A stretch of DNA of 15,172 nt from Anaerolineales bacterium (GTDB taxonomy: Bacteria > Chloroflexota > Anaerolineae > Anaerolineales > DRMV01), in contig JALVOR010000161.1 in assembly GCA_027026295.1 (NCBI GenBank), forward strand, positions 1 through 15,172, written 5' to 3'. The notes under the pieces were generated by a model. The model was not told the origin of the DNA and ran no database searches. It saw only the letters and a program-made list of their open reading frames with translations. This document shows, one piece after another, positions 1 through 7,261 of this stretch. How positions within the stretch are numbered: the stretch's first letter is position 1; each line of letters opens with the position of its first letter. The position numbers and the translations under genes are program-made.

Positions 1-108
1 AAGGTTCACCGCTCGAATTGGTGACATTCCTCATATGGCCCTGTAACGCCTTTCTCAACACGGCAGGCTTCCCGGCTGCCCAACGCGCTAAAAATCACTT
101 AAATCCCT

Positions 109-114
109 TATAAT
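109..114 (+). promoter_or_regulatory. Candidate -10 box upstream of the lipoprotein gene
   Basis: A perfect TATAAT lies 75 bases before the lipoprotein start, in the most AT-rich part of the leader. No good TTGACA-like -35 is seen 16-18 bases upstream and there is no TGn extension, so it is only a candidate. The first 108 bases contain no recognisable gene. They hold a short GGCAG/CTGCC inverted repeat near 62-80. Confidence 0.35.
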
Positions 115-189
115 GAAATATCGCTCCTGCTTCGCCGCGATCTCTATTCCCTTTCCATTCCAATCCAACACCCCCAAGGAGAGCACGTT

Positions 190-1308
190 ATGCTTCCCAA
201 ACGTTTCTGGATCGCGCTACTGGTTCTGGCAGCAACAAGTCTGGCGTGCGGCTCCAGTTTTGGCAACCTGCCCACTGAGGTACAACCCACCGCCATCCCA
301 ACCCTGCCGCCGCCGACGGCAATTCCCACGTTGCCGTCGCCTACCGCAGCGCCAACACAGCCGCCAACCCAGGCGCCTTCCCAACGACCCGTCGCCACCT
401 CACAAGCGCCGCCGCCCATCCAGTTGGGCGACACGCTCTACACCCATCCACAAGGGCTGTTCGAGTTCCACTTCCCCAAAGGCTGGGAACTAAACAATGA
501 AGGCGACGCCTTTGTCGTCTTCGCCCCCAAAGACCCCGACGCAGTTTCATTGCTCATCGTCAGTGCAGTCAACACCGGCCTGCCGCTGGATGCACAGGGG
601 TTCCGCAACCTGGTAGAAGCCTACGAACAGGCGCACTCAACCGAAAAACTACTGAACAAGGACATTAAAGCGCAAATTGCTACTGTTTCCAAAATCACCA
701 CATGTGGTGATACCCAATGCTACACCGAATCACGATACTACCAGGACGATACAGCCATCATTATTTTGGATGTTTCTGTGCCTGCGAACCGCAAACCAAT
801 GGCAAAACAGATCTTCGACGCCCTCACCGATGACCTGACCTACGACAGCAAAGCCATCGCCGACCAACCCATTTACAACGACGTCTGGACCTTCAAGTCA
901 CCGGGCGATTTCTTTACAATGGACCTGCCGTTAGCATGGAATTACACTTCCAGCGACACCGATACCACCTACCTCGACCGCGTCGATTCTCCCGATGGCA
1001 ACGCCTTCATCGAAAGCCTGATTTACGACGATGGCACGCAATACTCCAAAACCGACGCCGGGAAAATCACGCTGGGACTGTTGAGGAACGCCTACGCTTC
1101 TGACCTGCGGGTTACCGACGACAAGGTGCAGCGCGACGGCAGCGAGCGCCTGATATGGCATTCTGCCAGCCAGAAAGTTACCGGCGTCACCTTCTTCGAA
1201 ACACGCGGCACGTCCTTACTCTTCCTCACAATGGTTGCCACCGACGACACTTTCGACCTCTACAACCACATGTTCAACAGGCTGCTTTCCACTTACGTCA
1301 CTCCCTAA
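190..1308 (+). CDS. Lipoprotein with Pro/Thr-rich linker and two PsbP-like domains
   Basis: This 372-residue protein is predicted to be a surface lipoprotein. Residues 1-19 form a lipoprotein signal (basic KR, a hydrophobic stretch, then lipobox SLAC) and Cys20 would be lipidated. Residues 28-80 are a low-complexity Pro/Thr/Ala linker with repeated PTAIPTLP units, of the kind that spaces a domain away from the membrane. Two similar segments follow: about 85-215 with GLFEFHFPKGW, and about 220-372 with GDFFTMDLPLAW. Both start with the F-x-F/M-x-F/L-P-x-x-W signature of PsbP/DUF1795-like folds, so it looks like a tandem duplication. This is a judgement by eye. The ATG is preceded by AAGGAG at good spacing. 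It lies directly upstream of a sensor kinase in the same direction, so it may be an accessory or output of that system. No enzymatic motif is seen. Confidence 0.85.
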   Translation: MLPKRFWIALLVLAATSLACGSSFGNLPTEVQPTAIPTLPPPTAIPTLPSPTAAPTQPPTQAPSQRPVATSQAPPPIQLGDTLYTHPQGLFEFHFPKGWELNNEGDAFVVFAPKDPDAVSLLIVSAVNTGLPLDAQGFRNLVEAYEQAHSTEKLLNKDIKAQIATVSKITTCGDTQCYTESRYYQDDTAIIILDVSVPANRKPMAKQIFDALTDDLTYDSKAIADQPIYNDVWTFKSPGDFFTMDLPLAWNYTSSDTDTTYLDRVDSPDGNAFIESLIYDDGTQYSKTDAGKITLGLLRNAYASDLRVTDDKVQRDGSERLIWHSASQKVTGVTFFETRGTSLLFLTMVATDDTFDLYNHMFNRLLSTYVTP

Positions 1309-1324
1309 AACCACCACACACGGC

Positions 1325-1354
1325 CTTTGGGGAGGGCAACATCCCTCCCCAAAG
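1325..1354 (+). terminator. Strong GC-rich hairpin between lipoprotein and kinase genes
   Basis: A perfect 12-bp inverted repeat (CTTTGGGGAGGG, loop CAACAT, then its complement) starts 17 bases after the lipoprotein stop. It is followed by ATTGCCTTT rather than a clean T-run. It may act as a partial terminator or as a 3'-end stabiliser that separates lipoprotein from kinase expression. The kinase start lies 54 bases further on. Confidence 0.6.
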
Positions 1355-1408
1355 ATTGCCTTTCGGTTGGCCGGCGGTTACACGCCACCGTTTCCCCACA
1401 AAGCCCCC

Positions 1409-3172
1409 ATGACATCTCCCAAACTTTCCCGCCCGCTCCCCGAAGAAACCGACGCTTACCTGCTGGCACTGCGCTGGGGGATGATTGTCGCCACCGCCAT
1501 TATGTACTGGCTGGTGCGCGTGCCTGCAAAGCCTCTCGTCGCTCACCCCCTCTTGCTCGACCCGCGAATGGTTTTCGCTTTCCTGCTGGCTTACAACGTC
1601 CCGCTTTCCTTTTATAGCCTTCGCGAGCGCCCCATCGCCACAGGCAAGCCATGGCTGCCCCTCCTGAGCGACACCGCGATCGCGCTGGCGCTGGTCAGCG
1701 AAACCGGCGGGCATCTGAGCGCCTTTTTCCTCGTTTACCTGATCGCCCTCATCGAAGCCGCACTGGCGTTCCGCTGGCAAACCGCCCTGGTGCTCATCGT
1801 GCTGCTGGACGCGCTGCAACTGCTCGTTTGCTCACTGACCGGGGCCGACGTCAATGCGATCATCGTCGTCAACCGCTTTGTTGCTTTTCTCGTCTTTGGC
1901 ATTTCTGCCGTTCTCTTCGGCGAAGGCATCCGCCGCGAAGAAGCCGAGCGCCAGGAAGCCGCTGCCGCGGCAGCCCGTGAACACACCCTCAACGAAATTT
2001 TCTTCAGGCTCGGCGAGAGCGGCATGAACCCGCAGAAAGTGCTCCGCGTGCTGCTGGATAGCGCCCAACAACTGCTCAACGCCGCCAGCGCGCTGATTGC
2101 GCTGTACGAGGAAGACGGCTCCCTCAAAGTTGCGGCTGCCACTTCGGCGCATTACGAAATCGGCGAAAACCTCGGCACACTGCCCTGGTCACCCCGTGGC
2201 GAACCGCTGCTGGTCACCCGCCGCAACGACACAGCATGGCCTGCCTTCGTCAGGCAAGACGACATCCGCCAATTGCTCGCCGTACCGCTGCATTCCGCCA
2301 CTCAGCAGCCGCTGGGCTGGCTCATCGTTGAAATGAGGCGCACCACTTCCCTCACCACCACCGACCGCAACCTGCTCAAAACATTGGGGCTGGAAGCCGG
2401 GCTGGCGCTTCACAACGCCCAACTTTACACCCGCGAGCAGGCGCACGTGCAGCAACTGGAACGCTTCAGCGAAATGCGGGCAAACTTTTTCTCGGCGTTG
2501 GGGCACGAACTCAAAACCCCCCTTACCGTGCTGAAAACCCTGAGCCCTTCTCTAAGCCGGCTTCCCGACCTGCCGCCGGAAACCCGCGCCGAAATCACCG
2601 AAAGCATTCAAATCAACCTCGAGCGGCTGGATTTGCTCATCAACGAACTCTTCGAAAGCCTGCGGCTGGAAGCCAACATGGTCACCCTGCACACCGTACC
2701 GCTGGACGTTGCCGCCCGCGTGCACCGTAACCTTGCCGCCCTGCTGCCCGTGCTGGAGCAAAAATCCTTGCGCACCGAAACCGACTTGCCGCCCGATCTG
2801 CCGCCTGCCCAGGCCGACCCGCGCCGCTTCGACCAGATTTTGGGCAACCTGCTCCACAACGCCATCAAATTCTCCCCCGAAGGCGGCGTTATCCGGGTCA
2901 GCGCCCGAGCCGAAGACAACGCCATCCGGCTATGCGTAGACGACAACGGCCCCGGCATCCCCTTTGAGGAACGAGAACACATTTTCAACAAATTTGCCAT
3001 CGTTGCCCAACGCAAAGCAACAGCAGGAGTGGGGTTAGGGCTGTTCATTAGCCGCGAACTGGTGCTGCTACACGGCGGCACCATCTGGGCAGAAGATTCC
3101 CTCCTCGGCGGCAGCCGATTTTGCTTCACACTACCCCTTGCCGCTGATTCCTACACAGAGACGAAGGAATGA
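1409..3172 (+). CDS. Membrane-bound sensor histidine kinase with GAF domain
   Basis: This 587-residue kinase is expected to autophosphorylate and pass phosphate to the regulator encoded next. Residues about 20-170 contain five or six hydrophobic helices with short loops and no large outside domain, which suggests it senses within or near the membrane. A charged Ala/Glu-rich helix (about 172-195) leads into a GAF-like domain (about 205-340). The dimerisation/phosphoacceptor domain has GHELKTPL with His366. The ATPase domain has an N box (LLHNAIKF, Asn484), G1 (DDNGPGIP, 511-518) and G2 (GVGLGLFISR, about 540). All key residues are present, so it should be active. The frame stays open back to 1235, but those codons overlap the lipoprotein gene and the intergenic hairpin, so ATG 1409 is chosen. 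No Shine-Dalgarno site precedes it. The input signal cannot be told from sequence. Confidence 0.93.
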   Translation: MTSPKLSRPLPEETDAYLLALRWGMIVATAIMYWLVRVPAKPLVAHPLLLDPRMVFAFLLAYNVPLSFYSLRERPIATGKPWLPLLSDTAIALALVSETGGHLSAFFLVYLIALIEAALAFRWQTALVLIVLLDALQLLVCSLTGADVNAIIVVNRFVAFLVFGISAVLFGEGIRREEAERQEAAAAAAREHTLNEIFFRLGESGMNPQKVLRVLLDSAQQLLNAASALIALYEEDGSLKVAAATSAHYEIGENLGTLPWSPRGEPLLVTRRNDTAWPAFVRQDDIRQLLAVPLHSATQQPLGWLIVEMRRTTSLTTTDRNLLKTLGLEAGLALHNAQLYTREQAHVQQLERFSEMRANFFSALGHELKTPLTVLKTLSPSLSRLPDLPPETRAEITESIQINLERLDLLINELFESLRLEANMVTLHTVPLDVAARVHRNLAALLPVLEQKSLRTETDLPPDLPPAQADPRRFDQILGNLLHNAIKFSPEGGVIRVSARAEDNAIRLCVDDNGPGIPFEEREHIFNKFAIVAQRKATAGVGLGLFISRELVLLHGGTIWAEDSLLGGSRFCFTLPLAADSYTETKE

Positions 3173-3208
3173 CCTCCCCACCACGCCCGCTTCCCCTCGG
3201 AGAAACCC

Positions 3209-3934
3209 ATGGAAAAAGCCGCCAAGCGCATCTTAGTCATCGACGACGAACCGGAAATCGGGCGCGCCGTGCGCCTGACCATCACCTTGCAGGAACCCAA
3301 TTGGGAGGTCGTGGAAGCCCACTCTGGCCGCGCCGGCCTCGCCCGTCTCGACAAAGAAGACTTCGACCTGGTGCTGCTGGATTTAATGATGCCGGAGATG
3401 TCCGGCTACGATGTCTTGAAGCAAATCCGCATGTTCAGCGATGTGCCGGTCATCATCCTCACCGTGCGCGACGACGAGATTGACAAAGTCCACGGGCTGG
3501 AACTGGGCGCAGATGATTACATCGTCAAACCTTTTGGGCACCTGGAACTGATGGCGCGCATCCGCTCGCTTTTCCGCCGCATCGAAGGCACAACACAGAC
3601 CTATGAGAAACCGTTCGTTGCCGGCGATCTGCACATTGACTACAACACCCGCACCGTCACCCTCAAAGGGGAATCCATCCCCCTTACCCGCACCGAATAC
3701 CGTTTGCTGGAAATTTTAGCCCGCAACGCCGGCAAAATCGTGCCCAGCCGCACACTGATGGCAAAAATCTGGGGGCCTTTGGCCGAAGATAATCCCGACT
3801 ACCTCAAAGTTTACATCCACCGCCTGCGGAACAAACTGGGCGATGACCCACGTGCGCCGATTTACCTGCACACCGAACGCGGCGTGGACTACTGGCTGAC
3901 GCCCCCCGACAGCCCACGACAAACCAACGCCTGA
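3209..3934 (+). CDS. OmpR/PhoB-family response regulator
   Basis: This 241-residue protein is the partner of the kinase 36 bases upstream. The receiver domain (about 7-122) has the full active site: acidic pair Asp12/Asp13, phosphoacceptor Asp58 in LVLLDLMMPEMSG, Thr85 and Lys107 in DYIVKPF. The C-terminal winged helix (about 136-233) has the usual LTRTEYRLLEIL and VYIHRLRNKLGD recognition-helix segments and the wing sequence TERGVDYWL. Phosphorylation should promote dimerisation and DNA binding. Start ATG 3209 follows a weak GGAG about 7 bases upstream. The architecture is close to KdpE-type regulators, but no kdp genes are in the window and the targets are unknown. Confidence 0.95.
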   Translation: MEKAAKRILVIDDEPEIGRAVRLTITLQEPNWEVVEAHSGRAGLARLDKEDFDLVLLDLMMPEMSGYDVLKQIRMFSDVPVIILTVRDDEIDKVHGLELGADDYIVKPFGHLELMARIRSLFRRIEGTTQTYEKPFVAGDLHIDYNTRTVTLKGESIPLTRTEYRLLEILARNAGKIVPSRTLMAKIWGPLAEDNPDYLKVYIHRLRNKLGDDPRAPIYLHTERGVDYWLTPPDSPRQTNA

Positions 3935-3966
3935 ACGCCTCTCAAACCCATTCCCGCGGTTAAAAG

Positions 3967-4001
3967 TTCCATCCCCACCCTGTGAAAGGGCGGGGATGGA
4001 A
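3967..4001 (-). terminator. Hairpin terminator between convergent genes
   Basis: A 14-position stem (TTCCATCCCC-A-CCC, loop TGTGAAA, GGG-C-GGGGATGGAA) has a single A-C mismatch. It sits 32 bases after the response regulator stop and 39 bases after the SPW protein stop on the other strand. Read on the minus strand it is followed by CTTTTAA, a short U-tract; on the plus strand no U-tract follows. It probably terminates the minus-strand gene and may also block plus-strand read-through. Confidence 0.75.
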
Positions 4002-4040
4002 AGGCCACGGCTGGCACGGGAGGAAGGAGAAGATCTCAGG

Positions 4041-4382
4041 CTACTCCTTGAAGGCTTGCGCGGCCCACACACCCAGCACCAGGACGATGATGCCGACGAT
4101 GACGTCGTTCCACATGGCGGCTGCCACGCCAGAGTAGGCCAGAATGAAGGGGGCGATGACCAGCCACAAACCCAGCACAGCGTTCACCCAACTCAGCGAC
4201 TTCACGGTGTTGCTTTCGTTGGCAAGCCCAGCCCAGGCGCCCAAAATCACCAGCGCCAGGCCGATGATGATGGCGTCCCACATTGCGGTCGTGGCTTTCG
4301 AGTAAGACAGGAGGAAAGGAGCCAGAATCTCCCACACGCCGCCAATGGCGATGATCCAGTTGAGCGACTTTGCGGTCTTCAT
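4041..4382 (-). CDS. SPW-repeat integral membrane protein
   Basis: This 113-residue protein is made of two tandem copies of a two-helix unit (about 6-54 and 62-110). LNWIIAIGGVWEILAPFLL in copy one lines up with LSWVNAVLGLWLVIAPFIL in copy two, and AMWDAIIIG with AMWNDVIVG. This is the SPW repeat family (PF03779), predicted to have four membrane helices and no known biochemical function. The family is named for a Ser-Pro-Trp motif, which here reads Ala-Pro-Phe in both repeats. The frame is open to 4490, but ATG 4382 is chosen because GGAGGT lies 5 bases before it and the two-repeat architecture begins there. It is convergent with the two-component system and looks monocistronic. Confidence 0.88.
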   Translation of the reverse strand: MKTAKSLNWIIAIGGVWEILAPFLLSYSKATTAMWDAIIIGLALVILGAWAGLANESNTVKSLSWVNAVLGLWLVIAPFILAYSGVAAAMWNDVIVGIIVLVLGVWAAQAFKE

Positions 4383-4387
4383 AACAC

Positions 4388-4393
4388 ACCTCC
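4388..4393 (-). promoter_or_regulatory. Ribosome binding site that decides the SPW gene start
   Basis: On the minus strand, GGAGGT followed by GTGTT leads straight into ATG 4382. It is one of the two strongest Shine-Dalgarno matches in the window (the other precedes the UDP-sugar dehydrogenase). It rules out the longer reading frame that starts at 4490. Confidence 0.8.
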
Positions 4394-4511
4394 GTTTGGA
4401 ATCGGTTGGCTTGCGCTCGGTGTTGTCTTTCTCATTGCGCTTGTATTGTGCCATGCACGGGTAAAAACGGAGGTAACGCAAGGTAAACATCGGGTTACAA
4501 AAACGCGCTTA

Positions 4512-4693
4512 GACTCCATCCGAAAAATATCGTGGTGGTGTCATTGCGAGCCCCCCCCTCGCTGCGCTCGGCGCAGGCTCCGGGGTGAAGCAATCCCCCC
4601 TTTTTATCGGCCAGGAGACTGCTTCGGCGGGCTGGGCAATGACGAAGCCCGCCGAAGCAGTGACACATCTGCAAAGAACTTTCGGATAGGCTC
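4512..4693 (+). mobile_element. MITE-like element, copy 1
   Basis: This 182-bp non-coding element has imperfect terminal inverted repeats. The left end reads GACTCCATCCGAAAA and the reverse complement of the right end reads GAGCCTATCCGAAAG. It is flanked on both sides by TTA (4509-4511 and 4694-4696), a plausible target-site duplication. The ends and the 3-bp TNA-type duplication resemble some IS5-family elements, but that link is inference. Inside are a CATTGCGAG box, a CTGCGCTCGGCGCAGG hairpin and a perfect 16-bp inverted repeat (4618-4633 / 4646-4661). There is no transposase, so it would have to be moved in trans. A second copy lies inverted at 7049-7225. Confidence 0.8.
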
Positions 4694-4696
4694 TTA

Positions 4697-5342
4697 ACCC
4701 TTCAGGCAAAACGCCCCCCTGAGGAGCGCCTGCATCAGCGCGGGTGGGGTGCCCCGTTGAAGGATGCAAGCAAAATATGTAGAAATGGCTGCCCTGTTAT
4801 GGGGTGAGGGCAAAGAAACCACAAAACCACAGAAATAAGGCAATTCGCGAAGCGTTACTTCGTCAATTCGTAGAAAACCAAAGCAACACTATGCCGAATT
4901 CAACCTCCTCTATGCCTCTTTGTGCCTCTCTGTGCCTCGGCGTTATCCCTCCCTGGCGGGCTTGGCGTCATCCTGGAGGCCCTGGCGCTAAAAAATCCGT
5001 GTGTATCCGTGACCATCCGTGTCATCCGTGGCCTATCTTCCCAAGGCTGAACAGTTACGCTTCGACAACATTTGCCTGCACCCCTCGTTGAACCAAATCG
5101 TCGCGGAAGGTTTCAGGTAGGGTAAAATAGGATTGGCGGGGCATGTAGTATGTTCCAGACCCTCAAGGATACCACCTGCCCACCATTTCCACAGAAAAAA
5201 GTTTACACTACTGACTTGATGACGCCTTCCGAGAGCATCCGAACCCAAACCCGACCGGGGTTACCGGAGGCCACGGAAGCCTCTTGCCGTTACAAAAGAT
5301 GTCCGCTTCGCTTGAGTTTTGCCAGCCAATCAAAGGTGCGCC
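4697..5342. other. Gene-free, repeat-rich spacer upstream of the ATP-grasp gene
   Basis: I find no credible gene in these 646 bases. Short frames here translate to low-complexity or repeat-derived peptides. The region contains ACCACAAAACCACAGAAA (about 4819-4836), a TGCCTCT-TTGTGCCTCTCTGTGCC run (about 4913-4938), the ATCCGTG repeat module annotated separately, and a possible -10 box TAAAAT at 5123-5128 with no clear -35. A promoter for the gene at 5343 is probably in the last 220 bases. Confidence 0.6.
4995..5059 (+). repeat. Degenerate ATCCGTG repeat module, copy A
   Basis: Four ATCCGTG-like units occur at roughly 9-10 base spacing, followed by the conserved tail GGCTGAACAGTTACG (5045-5059). 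The same arrangement, three units plus GGCTGAACAGTTGCG, is found at 8589-8644. Degenerate repeats of this type are common in intergenic DNA of environmental bacterial genomes. No function is established. Confidence 0.75.
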
Positions 5343-6974
5343 ATGAGTTTTTCTTCCACTTCCCCCTCCCCGCCTTACCTGGGGTCGTTGGACCCCGGGG
5401 AAATCCGCCGGCGCTTTCAATGCCTGCAAGCGCGCATGGTTGACCTTTATCGTCACGAACTGGCACTCTGGCACTCGCCCCGCACAGTCGTGGTGGTGCC
5501 CAGCCTGACCCTTGATCAAGAAGTGCTGGCTCGCGTCACAGGGGTGCACTACTACGAAGAGCGGCTGCTCTACTATCTGATTTTGCTGCAACTACCGCGC
5601 ACCCAGGTCATCTTCGTCACCAGCCAGGCCGTCGACCCGGTGATCATCGACTATTTCATCAACCTGCTGCCGGGGGTGCCGGTATCCCATGCCCGCTCCC
5701 GGCTGACGCTGCTTGATGCGCACGACGCCACCCCTCGCGCACTCACAGCCAAAATTTTAGAGCGCCCGTGGCTCATCCGCCGCATCCACGAGGCCATTCG
5801 CCACCCCCAGGCGGCCTATCTGGAATGTTTCAACGCCACCCCATTGGAGCGAGAACTGGCCGTGCGGCTGAACATTCCCCTGTATGCGGTCGATCCAGAA
5901 CTCGCTCATTTGGGCAACAAGTCGGGCAACCGCCGGGTCTTCGCCGAAGCGGGCATCAACTTCCCCCCAGGGTTCGAAGACCTGCGGGACGAAACCGACA
6001 TCATCCAGGCGCTGGCCGCGCTAAGAAAGAAGGAACCGCACCTGCGCCGCGCGGTGGTCAAACTCAACGAGGGCTTCTCAGGGGAAGGAAACGCGCTGAT
6101 GGACTTCAGCGAAGCGCCCACCAGCGGGGGCAAAAAGGCGCTGCAATCTTGGTTGCGCGAGGCGTTGCCACAGCGCCTGCAGTTTGAATCTCAAGACATG
6201 AACTACGAAACTTTTATGAACAAGTTTCGTCAGATGGGGGGTATTGTAGAAGTATTTATTGAAGGCGAAAACAAACGCTCCCCTTCGGTACAGGGGCTGA
6301 TCAACCCGGTGGGCGAAGGCACCATCCTTTCGACGCACGACCAGATTTTGGGCGGCCCCACGGGGCAGGTATATTTGGGCGCGCGATTCCCGGCGAAGGC
6401 AGAATATCGGCTCACGCTGCAAGAAATCGGGCGTCGCGTCGGCGAGGTGTTGAGCGCCCGCGGCGCCATTGGCCGGTTTGCCGTGGATCTCATCTCGGTA
6501 ACTCAACCCAACGGCGAATGGAAGCACTACGCGCTGGAAATCAACCTGCGCAAGGGCGGCACCACCCACCCTTTCATGACGCTCAAGTTCCTGACCGACG
6601 GCCATTTCGACCTGCGCACCGGCTTGTATTACGCCCCCACCGGCCAGCCGCTGTACTATTACGCCTCCGACAACCTGCAAAAAGAGGCTTACCAGGGGCT
6701 GACCCCCGAAGACCTGATGGACATCGTGGTCTGTGAAGGGTTGCACTACAACGCGGCAGCCCACGAGGGGGTGGTCTTTCACATCGTAGGCGCGCTTTCC
6801 GAATACGGCAAGTTAGGGGTGGTCGCCATCGCACCCTCGCACAAGCGGGCTGAAGCACTTTACCACGAAACCGTGGACGCGCTGGATCGCCACGCGACCA
6901 AACCCTTAGCCTGCCACCCGCCCGAAAACCAGCCCCTTCGGCCAGCGCCCACCCACTTTCCCCCCTGGTGGTAA
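5343..6974 (+). CDS. PGM1-like ATP-grasp peptide/carboxylate-amine ligase
   Basis: This 543-residue protein resembles the ATP-grasp ligase PGM1 of pheganomycin synthesis, which joins a carboxylate to an amine using ATP. Residues about 47-200 look like the pre-ATP-grasp domain (RTVVVVPSLTLDQEVL; YYEERLLYYLILLQLPRTQV). The ATP-grasp core follows, with the nucleotide-binding stretch VVKLNEGFSGEGNALM (238-253) and the metal-binding motif LEINLRKGGTTHPF (398-411; Glu399 and Asn401). Residues about 420-515 match the PGM1 C-terminal domain, ending VVAIAPSHKRAEALYHETVD. All expected catalytic residues are present. ATG 5343 is chosen because AAAGGTG lies 4 bases before it; an in-frame TTG at 5319 is less likely. 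No precursor peptide, transporter or other biosynthetic gene is adjacent, so the substrate is unknown. It stands alone between two inverted MITE-like copies. Confidence 0.88.
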   Translation: MSFSSTSPSPPYLGSLDPGEIRRRFQCLQARMVDLYRHELALWHSPRTVVVVPSLTLDQEVLARVTGVHYYEERLLYYLILLQLPRTQVIFVTSQAVDPVIIDYFINLLPGVPVSHARSRLTLLDAHDATPRALTAKILERPWLIRRIHEAIRHPQAAYLECFNATPLERELAVRLNIPLYAVDPELAHLGNKSGNRRVFAEAGINFPPGFEDLRDETDIIQALAALRKKEPHLRRAVVKLNEGFSGEGNALMDFSEAPTSGGKKALQSWLREALPQRLQFESQDMNYETFMNKFRQMGGIVEVFIEGENKRSPSVQGLINPVGEGTILSTHDQILGGPTGQVYLGARFPAKAEYRLTLQEIGRRVGEVLSARGAIGRFAVDLISVTQPNGEWKHYALEINLRKGGTTHPFMTLKFLTDGHFDLRTGLYYAPTGQPLYYYASDNLQKEAYQGLTPEDLMDIVVCEGLHYNAAAHEGVVFHIVGALSEYGKLGVVAIAPSHKRAEALYHETVDALDRHATKPLACHPPENQPLRPAPTHFPPWW

Positions 6975-7012
6975 ACATTTCTCCTCCACCATGCCCCCGG
7001 CGCAAACTTTTC

Positions 7013-7030
7013 ACCACTTTGCAAAGTGGT
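7013..7030. repeat. Perfect 18-bp palindrome after the ATP-grasp gene
   Basis: ACCACTTTG followed immediately by CAAAGTGGT forms a perfect palindrome 39 bases after the ligase stop and 18 bases before MITE copy 2. Without a T-run it is a poor rho-independent terminator. It could be a 3'-end stem, a protein-binding site or a palindromic repeat. Confidence 0.6.
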
Positions 7031-7048
7031 ATCAACCCCTTCCTACAA

Positions 7049-7225
7049 GAGCCTATCCGAAAATTCTTTGCAGATGTGTCACTGCGAGACGGGCTGAGCA
7101 ATGACGAAGCCCGCCGAAGCAGTCTCCTGACCGATAAAAAGGGGAATTGCTTCGCCCCGGAGCCTGCGCCGAGCGCAGCGAGGGGGACTCGCAATGACAC
7201 CACCAGATATTTTTTGGATAGAGTC
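7049..7225 (-). mobile_element. MITE-like element, copy 2 (inverted relative to copy 1)
   Basis: This 177-bp copy, read as its reverse complement, aligns with the element at 4512-4693 over its whole length with scattered substitutions and small indels. The ends read GAGCCTATCCGAAAATT and, from the other side, GACTCTATCCAAAAAATA. The flanking triplets CAA and TAA do not match perfectly, so the target duplication has decayed or the insertion is older. The central region differs: the loop between the hairpin arms is in the opposite orientation to copy 1, and one arm is imperfect. There is no coding potential. It lies between the ligase and the convergent JAMM-protein gene. Confidence 0.8.
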
Positions 7226-7261
7226 TAATTGAGAAAGCCCTCAGATGAAGCAAAAGAAAGT

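Noticed and set aside
3996..4697. Plus-strand open frame of 233 codons
   Set aside because: It is antisense to the SPW gene and then runs into MITE copy 1. The His/Gln/Asp-rich peptide has no domain.
4995..5034. Regularly spaced repeats considered as a CRISPR array
   Set aside because: Units are 6-8 bases at about 10-base spacing, with no 25-40 base repeats, no unique spacers and no cas genes.
4804..5091. Possible small gene of 95 codons upstream of the ligase
   Set aside because: The peptide is translated from the ACCACA, GTGCCTCT and ATCCGTG repeats, with no ribosome binding site and no family resemblance.
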